Source of the DNA: Campylobacter sp.
GTDB taxonomy: Bacteria > Campylobacterota > Campylobacteria > Campylobacterales > Campylobacteraceae
Direction: 5' to 3'
Assembly (NCBI RefSeq): GCF_020024835.1
Contig: NZ_JAHHTD010000001.1
Location: 1-64,000, forward strand
DNA: 64,000 nt
Under the pieces are notes generated by a model, which did no database searches, was not told the origin of the DNA, and worked only from the letters and a program-made list of their open reading frames with translations. Positions 24,930-34,839 of the stretch are shown here, one piece after another; within the stretch, counting starts at the first letter, position 1; every line of letters begins with the position of its first letter. Both the position numbers and the translations under genes were made by a program.

Positions 24930-27900
24930 ATGCAAAACCCCTATGAGCTTTTGTGTCAAAGTGATTTAAGCACCGTTGTTTATGAGTATGAGCCTAGTTT
25001 ATCAAGAGATGATACTTATCAAAGTGAAGCACAATTAGAAAAAGAATTTATTGGGATTTTATGCAAGCAAGGTTATGAGTATGTGAAGCTAACTAATATC
25101 AAAGAGCTTGAAGCCAACCTAAAAGAGCAAATTCAAAGGCTTAATAATTTTAGCTTTAGCCCCAAAGAATGGGAGGAATTTTATAAGGGATATATCACAA
25201 ATGATAAAGAGGGCTTTAAAGAAAAGGCAAGAAAGATTCAGCAAGATTATATCTATACGCTAAAGCTTGAGAATGGTCTAAGCAAAAATATTAAATTACT
25301 TGATAAAAGCAATATTTTTAACAATCACTTACAAGTGATCAATCAATACCAAGTGCAAGGAAAATATAAAAACCGCTATGATGTGAGTGTGCTTATCAAT
25401 GGACTTCCTCTTGTGCATATTGAGCTTAAAAAAAGAGGCGTAGCACTCAAAGAGGCTTTTAATCAAATCAAGCGTTATGCCAAAGATAGCTTTTGGGCTG
25501 ATGGAGGGATTTTTGAGTATGTGCAAATTTTTGTTATCAGTAATGGCGTGCATAGTAAATACTACTCAAATACCACTAGGCAAACAGCACTAGGTAAAAA
25601 GGTAGATAGCTTTGAATTTACAAGCTTTTGGACTGATGCACGCAATAAGGTGATTTTAGATTTAGTTGATTTTGCTAAGACCTTTTTTGCAAAACATACC
25701 TTACTTAATCTTTTAATGCGTTATTGTGTTTTTACAAGTAATGAGGATTTGCTTGCGATGCGTCCTTATCAAATCGTAGCAACAGAGGAGATTCTCAAAA
25801 AAATCAATATCTCTCATTGTAATAAGAAATATGGCAATGTTGGAAATGGGGGTTATATCTGGCACACTACAGGCAGTGGCAAAACACTTACAAGCTTCAA
25901 AACCGCACAGCTTGCAGTAGGATTGCCTTATATAAGTAAGGTTTTGTTTGTGGTGGATAGAAAAGATTTGGATTATCAAACGATGAAAGAATACGATAAA
26001 TTTCAAAAAGATAGTGCAAATTCCAATGCCAATACAAGCATTTTAAAAAAGCAATTAGAAGATCCAAATGCAAAAATCATCATCACCACCATTCAAAAGC
26101 TTGATAAATTTATCAAAGCCAATGCAGGACATCAAGTCTTTGAGGAAGAAGTTGTAATGATTTTTGATGAGTGCCACCGCTCGCAACTTGGCTTGATGCA
26201 CAAGGCTATTATTAGGGCGTTTAAAAAATATCATCTTTTTGGATTCACAGGCACGCCTATTTTTGTGCAAAATTGTGATAAAAATAATCCCAAAGGCACA
26301 ACAGAGGAAAAATTTGGCGCTTGCTTACATCGCTATACCATTATTGATGCGATTAATGATAAGAATGTCTTGCCCTTTAAGGTAAGCTATGTTAATACCA
26401 TAAAAGAAAAAGAAAATATCATAGATAAAGAAGTGCGGGCTATTGATACACAAAAAGCACTTTTAGATGATCGTAGAATTAAAAAGATTGCTAAATATAT
26501 TTTAGATAATTTTGCACATATTACAAAGCATAAGGAAAGTTATACATTTCATAAGCTTGAAAATATCCAAGAGCTTGTAAAAAATTTCAAAAAAGTAAAG
26601 GAAAAAAGGGTGCAAAGCCTTATGAGTGGGTTTAATTCTATCTTTGCTTGCTCTGGGATTGATGCGCTTAAAAAATATTATCAAGCTTTTAAAAGTATGG
26701 AGCATCAACTTAAAATAGCCTGCATTTTTAGCTATAGCCCTAATGAGGATTTTGATGGATTAGATGATGAGAATAATGAAGGAGTGCAGGGGCTAGATTC
26801 TAACTCAAGGGATTTTTTAGAAAATGCGATAAGAGATTATAATGCAATGTTTGCAACAAATTATGATACTTCAGATAAGGGATTTCAAAACTATTATAAA
26901 GATGTCTCTTTGAGAATGAAAGATAGAGAGATTGATATTTTAATCGTAGTAAATATGTTTCTTACAGGTTTTGATGCCACTACACTTAATACGCTTTGGG
27001 TGGATAAAAATCTAAAATATCACGCCCTTATACAAGCTTTTTCAAGGACAAATAGAATCTTAAATAGTGTAAAGACTTTTGGAAATATTGTTTGTTTTAG
27101 AAATTTAGAAAATGATCTTAATGATGCTCTTAGTCTTTTTGGCAATAAAGATTCTAAGGGCATTGTATTGCTTAGAAAATATCAAGATTATTATTATGGC
27201 TATGTTGAAAATGGCAAGGAATATGAGGGTTATGAGGCTTTGATAGGGCGTTTGCGTGAGCACTTTGCTTTGGGAGAGCAAATCATTGGTCAAACAAAAC
27301 AAAAAGAATTTATCAAGCTTTATGGAAAAATCTTAAAAATGAGAAATATTTTAGAATGCTTTGATGAATTTAGAGAGGATAAGCTTATTTCTCAAAGGGA
27401 TTTACAAAATTATCAAGGAATGTATCTTGATTTGTATCGTGAGCTTAGAGGATTAGGAGATAGCAAGGAAAAAGAAGAAATTAATGATGATATTGTATTT
27501 GAAATTGAGCTTATTAAGCAGATTGAAATTAATATTGATTACATCTTAAAGCTTATTAGAGATTATGCACAGGCAAAAACTAAGGAGCATAAGGGAGTGA
27601 TTAAGCAAGAAATTGAATCAGGACTTAGTGCAAGTTTATTAATGCATAATAAAAAGGACTTGATTTTAGAATTTGTAGAGAGCATAAACCCTCAAAGTCA
27701 AGATGTGATTTTAGATTTTGAAAACTTTATTGCACAGGCAAGATCAAGGGAATTTGAAGAGCTTTTAAACGAGCATAAACTCCAAAAGCAAGAGGCTTAT
27801 GAGTTTGTCAAGAGGGCTTTTGAGTATGGGCATATGGATTTTACGGGCACAGAATTTCCCAAAGTGCTTCCAAAAGAGCATTCCTCATTCTTTAGCAAAA

Positions 27901-28007
27901 ACTCTAATCGCGAGGCGACAAAAGAAAAGATTTCAAGGGTGCTAATGCAATTTTTTGAGAGATTTTATAGCATTTCAAGCTCTGTATTTGGAGATAATGA
28001 TGAGTAA
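24930..28007 (+). CDS. hsdR: Type I restriction endonuclease, motor subunit (1025 aa)
   Basis: PD-(D/E)xK nuclease residues D151 and ELK (165-167) in the N-terminal domain, then superfamily 2 translocase motifs: Walker A TGSGKT (314-319), DECH (413-416) and later helicase motifs (VVNMFLTGFDA, QAFSRTNR). The C-terminal helical domain binds the methyltransferase. Length is normal and no lesion is visible. AAGGAGAAGTT precedes the ATG. The last bases overlap the SIR2 gene, so restriction and the SIR2-HerA pair are one transcription unit. Confidence 0.95.
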   Translation: MQNPYELLCQSDLSTVVYEYEPSLSRDDTYQSEAQLEKEFIGILCKQGYEYVKLTNIKELEANLKEQIQRLNNFSFSPKEWEEFYKGYITNDKEGFKEKARKIQQDYIYTLKLENGLSKNIKLLDKSNIFNNHLQVINQYQVQGKYKNRYDVSVLINGLPLVHIELKKRGVALKEAFNQIKRYAKDSFWADGGIFEYVQIFVISNGVHSKYYSNTTRQTALGKKVDSFEFTSFWTDARNKVILDLVDFAKTFFAKHTLLNLLMRYCVFTSNEDLLAMRPYQIVATEEILKKINISHCNKKYGNVGNGGYIWHTTGSGKTLTSFKTAQLAVGLPYISKVLFVVDRKDLDYQTMKEYDKFQKDSANSNANTSILKKQLEDPNAKIIITTIQKLDKFIKANAGHQVFEEEVVMIFDECHRSQLGLMHKAIIRAFKKYHLFGFTGTPIFVQNCDKNNPKGTTEEKFGACLHRYTIIDAINDKNVLPFKVSYVNTIKEKENIIDKEVRAIDTQKALLDDRRIKKIAKYILDNFAHITKHKESYTFHKLENIQELVKNFKKVKEKRVQSLMSGFNSIFACSGIDALKKYYQAFKSMEHQLKIACIFSYSPNEDFDGLDDENNEGVQGLDSNSRDFLENAIRDYNAMFATNYDTSDKGFQNYYKDVSLRMKDREIDILIVVNMFLTGFDATTLNTLWVDKNLKYHALIQAFSRTNRILNSVKTFGNIVCFRNLENDLNDALSLFGNKDSKGIVLLRKYQDYYYGYVENGKEYEGYEALIGRLREHFALGEQIIGQTKQKEFIKLYGKILKMRNILECFDEFREDKLISQRDLQNYQGMYLDLYRELRGLGDSKEKEEINDDIVFEIELIKQIEINIDYILKLIRDYAQAKTKEHKGVIKQEIESGLSASLLMHNKKDLILEFVESINPQSQDVILDFENFIAQARSREFEELLNEHKLQKQEAYEFVKRAFEYGHMDFTGTEFPKVLPKEHSSFFSKNSNREATKEKISRVLMQFFERFYSISSSVFGDNDE

Positions 28008-29223
28008 AGAGCAAAAACAAGAAAAGCAACAAGAGGGTGGAAAAATTTTTTTCTATCAAGGAGTAAAAGAAGTTGGGGGAAATGATGAAAAAAAGTTAGA
28101 AATTATTAAAACAAAACTTGTTGATTTATTTAATATCAAAAACATCAATTTTCTCTTTGGTGCTGGAGTGAGTAATAACGCAATCCCAACAATGAATGAA
28201 TTACAAGAAAAAGTTCAAAAAGAGATCAGAGAAAAAGAGCTGATAGAAGTTTTTTTAGAAGTTAAAAAAGAAAATAGTCGCAATTTAGAAGAAATCTTAG
28301 AAATTCTTTATTCTGGGCAGTCGTATTTTGAAAAAACATCACAAACTGATAATTCTAGGCTTAAAAATATTAAAAAGCTTATTGAAAAAATTGAAAATAC
28401 AATTTTTGAAGCAATTAATATTGATTGTTTTGCGAAAAAAGATGTTATGCAAAATTATAAAAATTTTTATCAAAAGGTAATGTATCGTAATAAGGAACTT
28501 AATCAGATCAATGTATTTACAACAAATAATGATTTATTTAATGAAATGGCGCTAGATAGCTTAAACATTGATTATAACAATGGCTTTGGCGGTGGTTTAA
28601 TTCGCTCTTTTAATCCTGCAAGATTTGAATATATTTTTTCAAAGAGAATGGATGAGAGTATGCAAAAGTATGAGCCTATTAACCATATGGTTTATTTGTA
28701 TAAATTGCACGGATCGATCAATTGGATTGTTAAGTCAAATGATTCTTTTTTTGATATTCAAGAAATTAGTATTCAACCAAAGCAACAAAAGCCAAATGAA
28801 AGTTTGCTTATTTATCCAACACCTTTAAAGGAAAGCAAGAGTCTTACTTCTCCTTATACAGATATGATTAGAGAGTTTCAAAAGAAATTATCTTATCCTC
28901 ATAGCGTGCTTTTTATTATCGGGTATAGTTTTAGTGATGAACATATTAATTCTATTATTTATAGAGCACTTGCTTCAAATGCTTCATTGTCTATTGTTGT
29001 TTTTGCAGATAAAAATAAGATCCAAAAAAAAATCTGCGAGATAGATGATAGAAGAATTTATACAATTTATGGAAAAGAGCAAAATAATAAGACAATTCAT
29101 TACTTTGATTACATTGTAGAGAATTTTATTCCTCATATAGATGAAGAGCAAGACAAAGAGATGCTTGAAAGATTTATCAAGGCTTTGAAACAGGAAGGCA
29201 AAATAAATGAGGGTGAAAAATGA
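28000..29223 (+). CDS. SIR2-domain NADase of a SIR2-HerA (Nezha-type) defence pair (407 aa)
   Basis: SIR2 fold with FLFGAGVS (51-58) for NAD binding, FTTNNDLF, KLHGSINW (the catalytic-histidine type motif) and the C-terminal IIGYSFSDEHIN typical of SIR2_2 defence proteins. Such proteins deplete NAD+ when phage infection is sensed. I take the ATG at 28000 inside the hsdR end (27997 is possible); the frame from 27955 has no support. The stop overlaps the herA start by 4 bp. In the known two-gene systems SIR2 and HerA form a large complex. Confidence 0.88.
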   Translation: MSKEQKQEKQQEGGKIFFYQGVKEVGGNDEKKLEIIKTKLVDLFNIKNINFLFGAGVSNNAIPTMNELQEKVQKEIREKELIEVFLEVKKENSRNLEEILEILYSGQSYFEKTSQTDNSRLKNIKKLIEKIENTIFEAINIDCFAKKDVMQNYKNFYQKVMYRNKELNQINVFTTNNDLFNEMALDSLNIDYNNGFGGGLIRSFNPARFEYIFSKRMDESMQKYEPINHMVYLYKLHGSINWIVKSNDSFFDIQEISIQPKQQKPNESLLIYPTPLKESKSLTSPYTDMIREFQKKLSYPHSVLFIIGYSFSDEHINSIIYRALASNASLSIVVFADKNKIQKKICEIDDRRIYTIYGKEQNNKTIHYFDYIVENFIPHIDEEQDKEMLERFIKALKQEGKINEGEK

Positions 29224-31121
29224 AAATTGGCAAAATCACTTCAATACAATTTAATCAATTTAAGGTGCAGATCTTTTCTGACATCAAGGGTGGCTCACTT
29301 AATGTCAAGGGAGAGGTTTATTATTTTGGAAATATTGGTAGCTATCTTAAAACAACAAATACATTGGGAGAGACAATTATTTGTGAAGTGATTGCAATTT
29401 TTGATTCTGATGCAAAAAATGTGCAACAAACTTTTAATATTGGAGGAAATAGGGAGTTGCTTTTAAAGCCAATTGGGACTTATCAAAACAAAAATTTTTC
29501 ACTAGGAATTGGAATCTATCCTAGCCTTTATAGTGATGTAAAACTTGTAAAAAGCGAAGATTTAAATCATATTCTTGTGCAACAAGGCGATAATTATAGA
29601 TTTGAGTTAGGCATTAGCAAGAATCTTATTAATTATCGTGTTGAAATAGGGATTGATAGTTTTTTCAACATTCATTCAGCTATTCTTGGAAGCTCTGGGA
29701 GTGGGAAATCAAATACAATTGCCCATATTCTTCAATCTATTTATAAAAACAAAAACCCTTCTGTAAGCGGGGCTAGAATCATTATTTTTGATGTGAATGG
29801 TGAATACAAGCAAGCATTTCAAGAAGGATTTAGCAATGATATAAAAATAAAATACTTTAAGCCAAATATTAAAAACCAAGAAGATGGATATAAACCCTTT
29901 TATATGCCGCATTTTTTGATGAATTTAGATGAGTGGAGTGCTTTTCTTTTGGCTACTGATGCCACACAAAAGCCATTTTGGGATAAGGTATTACAAGAGG
30001 CATATCGATTTTATAAGATTTCAAATTCCAATGCTAAGCAAGAAAAATACATCAATTATCTAAGACATAAGCTTTGTTTTTTGGCAGAACAAACTTTAAA
30101 ACAAACAGATTCAGATACAGTGATAGTTACAACAACATTTTCTCTTCTGTCAAAAATCATTAGTCTTGTTAAAGATATGCATCTACAAAATAAGAATGAA
30201 TTACAGGAGATTATCCAAGATGCAGAAAATTTGCGTGAGCATTGCAAGATAAATTTTGGAAAACAAGATGAAAGATTGTCTAAAGTCTTAGAAAAAATTA
30301 AAGAAAAAGTTAAATCTGATGAGCTTAGGGAAATTTATGAGCAAAAAATCAAAAATGAGGCGTTTTTTGATTATAAGTTTTTAAAAATCTCTACAGAGTT
30401 TGTTTTGCTAGATGAGGAAGTAAGAGGTAATAAAATGATGCGAGGATATGTTTCAACAATGCTTAATCGTTTAGATTACTTTCTTGAAAATTCAGAATGT
30501 GATTTTATGAGAGAAAATAGTAATAATATAAAAGATAAGCAAGGATTTATGCATTTTCTTTGGGGTAAAGAGGGAGAAGAAAATCAACTAATAATCATTG
30601 ACACAAGTGAGTTAGAAACAAATATTTTAGAAACACTTACAAGCGTTGTTTCAAGATTAATTTTTACAGAAAAGAAAAGAGAAAAAGGCGAGGGAAGGAG
30701 AAAAAATCCTGTGCATCTCATTTTAGATGAAGCACACCGATATATTAGAAAAGATTATAAATATTTGCTCAAAGATAACATCTTTGAGCGCATTGCGCGA
30801 GAAGGGAGAAAATATTCACTTTATCTTTTGATTTCTTCACAAAGACCTGCTGAATTATCAGAAACGGTTTTGTCTCAATGTGCAAATTTTATTATTCATC
30901 GCATTCAAAATGAAAATGATATGCGTCATATTTATTCTGTTTTGCCTTATTTTTCAGATGATTTTGTCAATAAAATCAAACAATCCGTTCCTGGTGAAGC
31001 GTTGGTTTTTGGGAATTGTGTTCCAATGCCTATGCATATTAAGATTTATAAATCTAATCCTGAACCACATAGTAAAAATTGTGAAATCTCAAAAGAATGG
31101 TTTAGGATACGAGATACTTAG
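29220..31121 (+). CDS. HerA-type ATPase of the SIR2-HerA pair (633 aa)
   Basis: N-terminal HAS-barrel-like region, Walker A GSSGSGKS (157-164), a helical insertion (about 260-400), Walker B LILDEAHRYI and the FtsK/HerA sensor segment SSQRPAELSETVLSQ with an RIQNENDM arginine-finger region. HerA hexamers are DNA translocases. In the Nezha-type system the ATPase also tunes NADase activity and contributes to nuclease function. No terminator is evident downstream. Confidence 0.88.
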   Translation: MKIGKITSIQFNQFKVQIFSDIKGGSLNVKGEVYYFGNIGSYLKTTNTLGETIICEVIAIFDSDAKNVQQTFNIGGNRELLLKPIGTYQNKNFSLGIGIYPSLYSDVKLVKSEDLNHILVQQGDNYRFELGISKNLINYRVEIGIDSFFNIHSAILGSSGSGKSNTIAHILQSIYKNKNPSVSGARIIIFDVNGEYKQAFQEGFSNDIKIKYFKPNIKNQEDGYKPFYMPHFLMNLDEWSAFLLATDATQKPFWDKVLQEAYRFYKISNSNAKQEKYINYLRHKLCFLAEQTLKQTDSDTVIVTTTFSLLSKIISLVKDMHLQNKNELQEIIQDAENLREHCKINFGKQDERLSKVLEKIKEKVKSDELREIYEQKIKNEAFFDYKFLKISTEFVLLDEEVRGNKMMRGYVSTMLNRLDYFLENSECDFMRENSNNIKDKQGFMHFLWGKEGEENQLIIIDTSELETNILETLTSVVSRLIFTEKKREKGEGRRKNPVHLILDEAHRYIRKDYKYLLKDNIFERIAREGRKYSLYLLISSQRPAELSETVLSQCANFIIHRIQNENDMRHIYSVLPYFSDDFVNKIKQSVPGEALVFGNCVPMPMHIKIYKSNPEPHSKNCEISKEWFRIRDT

Positions 31122-31203
31122 CAATATTTATTTTAAATTTATTTTTGTATTTTTCAAATACTTGAACTATGTATTTACAAGCAGGGTTATAGTAAATATA
31201 AGC

Positions 31204-31599
31204 TTAAAAAACATAAAAATCTAAAGCAAGTGATGAAATGATGATTTCATTTTTATCGTTTAAATTTAATAAAATAAAATTTAAATAATCTGTTAAGATG
31301 ATATTTGGGCTTAATTTTGTGTATTTTCTAATTTGCTCACTTTTTATAATAACGTCAAGATTTTCATTTACTCTTTTATTTTCTATGTAGCCTAGCGTTA
31401 AAAAATCTTTTGTAACTAAAAAATCAGGAGCACCTCTGCCTTCTTTGTCGTTGTTTGGCTCTTGTTTGATGTAAATTTGATTTGCTTTGTCTTGAGTTTG
31501 TTTTATGGAATTTAAAAAATTTTCTAAAGCACTGCGGTGTGTGTGTTCTTTATCGCTTGGGGAGATATTTTTGATTGCTTCTAGATAGGTTTTTAGCAT
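31204..31599 (-). pseudogene. Truncated restriction enzyme-like nuclease (131-aa N-terminal fragment)
   Basis: Starts MLKTYLEAIKNISPSDKEHTHRSALENFL and has APDFLVTKDFLTLGYIENK, a PDx(n)ExK nuclease pattern. This is the N-terminal domain of large fused restriction-methyltransferase proteins (about 1000 aa or more, type IIG/Eco57I-like). The frame ends after 131 codons with ALDFYVF, 80 bp from the end of the SIR2-HerA gene. The rest is absent, probably replaced when the defence island arrived. It could be a stand-alone nuclease fragment. It shares the strand of pyrC and lies 10 bp upstream of the eptC-pyrC operon end. Confidence 0.6.
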
Positions 31600-31609
31600 T
31601 AATTTCCTT

Positions 31610-32605
31610 TTAATTTACAACTTTAAATTCTAAATTCTTTCCTGCCATAAATGGCACTACATCGCCGTATTTTTGAGGCACTTGCCATTCTTGTTTCTCT
31701 AAGGTGATGATTTTATCTTTTTCAAATTTAAGATTATGGATTTTACAAGCATTATCACTAATGAATTTTTGTAAATTTACTTCATTTGAATTTTTTTCAA
31801 AAAGTTCAGCTAGTATCACGAGTGCCACAGGTGCGCTAAATACTCCAGCAGCACAGCCACAACACTCTTTTGTGTGCAATAAATGAGGTGCGCTATCGCT
31901 ACCAAACATAGCTTTTTCATAGCCACTAAAGGCAAGCTCGCAAAGTGCTTCTTTGTCTTCATAGCGTTTTGCTATAGGCTTGCAAAATAAATGCGGATCC
32001 ATTTTGCCACCTATTACATCATCAAGTGTTATGATTAAATGGTGTAAGGTTATAGTTGCATATAAGTTCTCATAATCTTTTAGTAAATTGCATAAAACTT
32101 TAGTAGTAATATGCTCCATAATTATCTTTAAATTTGGAAAATTTTTAGCTAAATTTTCATAGATTTTTGCAAAATTTGCTTCTCTATCCATAACAAAATC
32201 ATTGGTTTCGCCATGGACTAGCAAAGGTATATTTAAATCACTCATAGCATTTAAAGTAGGTTTTAATTTTTCTAAATCAAAGCTTGAAATTCCATTATCA
32301 GAATTTGTTGTTATGCCAGCAGGATAAAGCTTGATAGCAAATATTTCATTTTTAGCAAGCTCTAAGAATTTTTCCTCATAATTTTGAAAAAAAAGAGTCA
32401 TAAAAGGCGTAAAATCTTCATCTAAGCACGCTTTTAAAATACGATTTTTGTAAGCTTTTAAATCATTTAAATTCGTCAAAGGTTGTATTAAATTTGGCAT
32501 TATAACACCAGCTTTAAAATCTTTCGCACTTAGTGGTGCTACTAAAGTTAAAACCTCTTCATCTCTTAAATGTAAATGCATATCTAGTGGATTTTTAAGT
32601 ATCAT
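31610..32605 (-). CDS. pyrC: Dihydroorotase (331 aa)
   Basis: Third step of pyrimidine synthesis. Metal-binding MHLHLRD (9-15), LVHGE, IMEHITT and the catalytic aspartate in FGSDSAPH are all present; length fits the short (type II) class. It ends an apparent operon with the HTH gene, dgkA and eptC. Confidence 0.95.
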   Translation of the reverse strand: MILKNPLDMHLHLRDEEVLTLVAPLSAKDFKAGVIMPNLIQPLTNLNDLKAYKNRILKACLDEDFTPFMTLFFQNYEEKFLELAKNEIFAIKLYPAGITTNSDNGISSFDLEKLKPTLNAMSDLNIPLLVHGETNDFVMDREANFAKIYENLAKNFPNLKIIMEHITTKVLCNLLKDYENLYATITLHHLIITLDDVIGGKMDPHLFCKPIAKRYEDKEALCELAFSGYEKAMFGSDSAPHLLHTKECCGCAAGVFSAPVALVILAELFEKNSNEVNLQKFISDNACKIHNLKFEKDKIITLEKQEWQVPQKYGDVVPFMAGKNLEFKVVN

Positions 32606-32614
32606 TTTTTTCTC

Positions 32615-32845
32615 CTATTTTAGTTTATATAAACCATTTTTGAGTTTTTCTAGCAAAGCCTTTTCCTCTAAAAATTTAAAAGTATTGATTATAGTAGGTT
32701 TGCTTATATTTAATTTTTTACTAAGCTCTTCAATGCTAATAAAAACAAAACCATTTTCATCGGCATTTAAAGCTAAAAATTCTATAAGCTCAAAACGTTT
32801 TTTTCCATGAATTTTTTCACATAAAATTTTAACACGCTTATCCAT
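32615..32845 (-). CDS. Small winged-helix DNA-binding protein (76 aa)
   Basis: A single helix-turn-helix with wing: SIEELSKKLNISKPTIINTF then EEKALLEKLKNGLYKL. It resembles the small ArsR-like protein at the same place in C. jejuni (Cj0258). It overlaps dgkA by 8 bp. The target is unknown. Confidence 0.7.
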   Translation of the reverse strand: MDKRVKILCEKIHGKKRFELIEFLALNADENGFVFISIEELSKKLNISKPTIINTFKFLEEKALLEKLKNGLYKLK

Positions 32846-33200
32846 ATAAAAGCCATTTGATTAAGATAAAACACCAAGTGCTTATAGCAAATAATACACT
32901 AAAAAATACCCCCGCACTTGCACAATCTTTTGCTTTTTTAGCTAGTAAGTGAAAATCATTTGTGCAAAGATCTACGCAAGCTTCTATGGCGGAATTTAAA
33001 GCTTCTATGATTAAAATCAAAACTAATACAAAAATCAATACAAAATGCTCTATAAAATTTATAGGCAAAAAAAGACTTATTATAATTAAAGGTATGATTA
33101 TCAATGTTTCTATCTTAAAAGCCATCTCATCTTTAAATAAAAATTTAATTCCACTTAAAGCATAAGAGGTATTTTTAAATAGGGAATAATTTGGCTTCAT
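32838..33200 (-). CDS. dgkA: Diacylglycerol kinase (120 aa)
   Basis: Small integral membrane lipid kinase with three hydrophobic helices and the catalytic EALNSAIEACVDLC segment. It recycles diacylglycerol produced when phosphoethanolamine is transferred from lipid, which fits its 1-bp overlap (TAATG) with the upstream eptC gene. Confidence 0.92.
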   Translation of the reverse strand: MKPNYSLFKNTSYALSGIKFLFKDEMAFKIETLIIIPLIIISLFLPINFIEHFVLIFVLVLILIIEALNSAIEACVDLCTNDFHLLAKKAKDCASAGVFFSVLFAISTWCFILIKWLLYG

Positions 33201-34747
33201 TAAGGATTTTCCTTTAAATTTTTACTAAATAAATCATAATTTTTTTCATATTCACTGGTATTGATATTAAAATATCCCAACAAACTTGAAAAAAGGTTAT
33301 CATGAGATAGTTTATAATCTTTTTTAGCTTTTAATGTTTTGCTTAAATTAGTATCATTGCTCCAGAAAATCATAGGTATATGAGTTTGCTCTTTTGGAGC
33401 TATAAAATAAGGCATTCCATGAAGGTAAATTCCATTTTCTCCTAAACTTTCACCATGATCTGACATATAAAGCAAGGAAGTTTCTTGAGTGGAATTTTGT
33501 TTTAGCATATTTATAAGACTTTTTATAATAAAATCAGTATATAGTAAAGTATTATCATAAGTGTTAAATAATTCTTCTTGAGTGCATTTTTGTAATTCAT
33601 TAGTATCGCAAGTTGGGGTAAATTTTTTAAATTCATCAGGGTAGCGTTTAAAATACGATGGCCCGTGAGAACCTTGTAAATGAACGATAATGATTTTGCT
33701 TGAAGTTGTGTTTTCTAATTCTTTTTTAACTAATCCGAGCAAACTTTCATCATAATTTTCTGAAATAATTTTATTTTTGATACGATTGCAATTTCCTTTA
33801 CAACCTCCAGAATTATTATCAAGCCAAATACTTTGCACTCCAACTTTTTGCAAAATATCTAAAATATTTTCTTCATATAAATTATCATTAAAAGTTTCTT
33901 TTTTATGCCTTGAAAACATACAAGGTAAGCTTTTTGCAGTAGCTGTTCCGCACGAACTTACTTGATTAAAATATATGAGATTTTCTTCGTTTTTTGTGTA
34001 AAAATTAGTGTCGTTATTGGTGTATCCGCCTAAGGAATAATTTGCTGCTCTAGCGGTTTCTCCAACGACTAAAATCATAATTTTTTTAGGGTCTTTTTCC
34101 CATTTGGCATCTGAGGCTATAGTTTGGAGGTATTTTTGTGAGGCAAGCTTTAATTTTATGTATTTAATACTTGAATAAATTTGATAAAAAGGAGTGTTAT
34201 AGACTCTTATTTCATTATAAGTTCTTAGAAAAGGTATGATATTTTTTGAAAAAATACCAAGTAAGCCAAAAACAATAATAAAAGCTACTAATATAGTATA
34301 AAATTTAATCAATAAATGTTTTTTAAAATTACAATAATGAATTTTTATTTTGATGATAAAAAAAGTAGGGATAATAAAAGTAAAAAATATATATAAAAAC
34401 ATTTTAATATTTAGCAAGTCAAACACTTCTTTTGTATCAGTTTGCATAGCATTTTTAATCATATCACTATCAATAATCACGCCATAATTTAACATAAAAT
34501 AACTACTAATTGAACTTACCGCAGTAAAAAAAATCATTAAAATTTTGCTAAGATAAGGTAAAAATAATAAGGCAAAAATCCCAACTAATAACCCAAAATA
34601 AATAACAATATACAATATCACATAATAACCATCATTATTAGCGTATAAGTTATTGTAAATGTAAGAAAATAATTTAAAATTTATAGCACTAATATAAATA
34701 GCACTAATAAGCACGAATTTAAGCCAAGAGATATTAAAAATTTTCAT
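33200..34747 (-). CDS. eptC: Phosphoethanolamine transferase (515 aa)
   Basis: Five N-terminal membrane helices (to about residue 180) and a periplasmic alkaline-phosphatase-fold domain with the nucleophile threonine in GETARAANYSLGGY, metal-site residues in HLQGSHGP and SDHGESLGENG. In Campylobacter the orthologue (Cj0256) modifies lipid A and the flagellar rod protein FlgG, affecting polymyxin resistance and motility. Confidence 0.92.
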   Translation of the reverse strand: MKIFNISWLKFVLISAIYISAINFKLFSYIYNNLYANNDGYYVILYIVIYFGLLVGIFALLFLPYLSKILMIFFTAVSSISSYFMLNYGVIIDSDMIKNAMQTDTKEVFDLLNIKMFLYIFFTFIIPTFFIIKIKIHYCNFKKHLLIKFYTILVAFIIVFGLLGIFSKNIIPFLRTYNEIRVYNTPFYQIYSSIKYIKLKLASQKYLQTIASDAKWEKDPKKIMILVVGETARAANYSLGGYTNNDTNFYTKNEENLIYFNQVSSCGTATAKSLPCMFSRHKKETFNDNLYEENILDILQKVGVQSIWLDNNSGGCKGNCNRIKNKIISENYDESLLGLVKKELENTTSSKIIIVHLQGSHGPSYFKRYPDEFKKFTPTCDTNELQKCTQEELFNTYDNTLLYTDFIIKSLINMLKQNSTQETSLLYMSDHGESLGENGIYLHGMPYFIAPKEQTHIPMIFWSNDTNLSKTLKAKKDYKLSHDNLFSSLLGYFNINTSEYEKNYDLFSKNLKENP

Positions 34748-34839
34748 ATTTTCCTTTCAAACAAATAAAGATTATAAATTAAAATAGTTAATTTATATTA
34801 TTAGCTTTATGATATGATTATGATTTTTTAAGGATAATT

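Noticed and set aside
30880..31224. Plus-strand frame overlapping the end of the SIR2-linked HerA
   Set aside because: An out-of-frame shadow running into AT-rich DNA, with no ribosome site or family resemblance.
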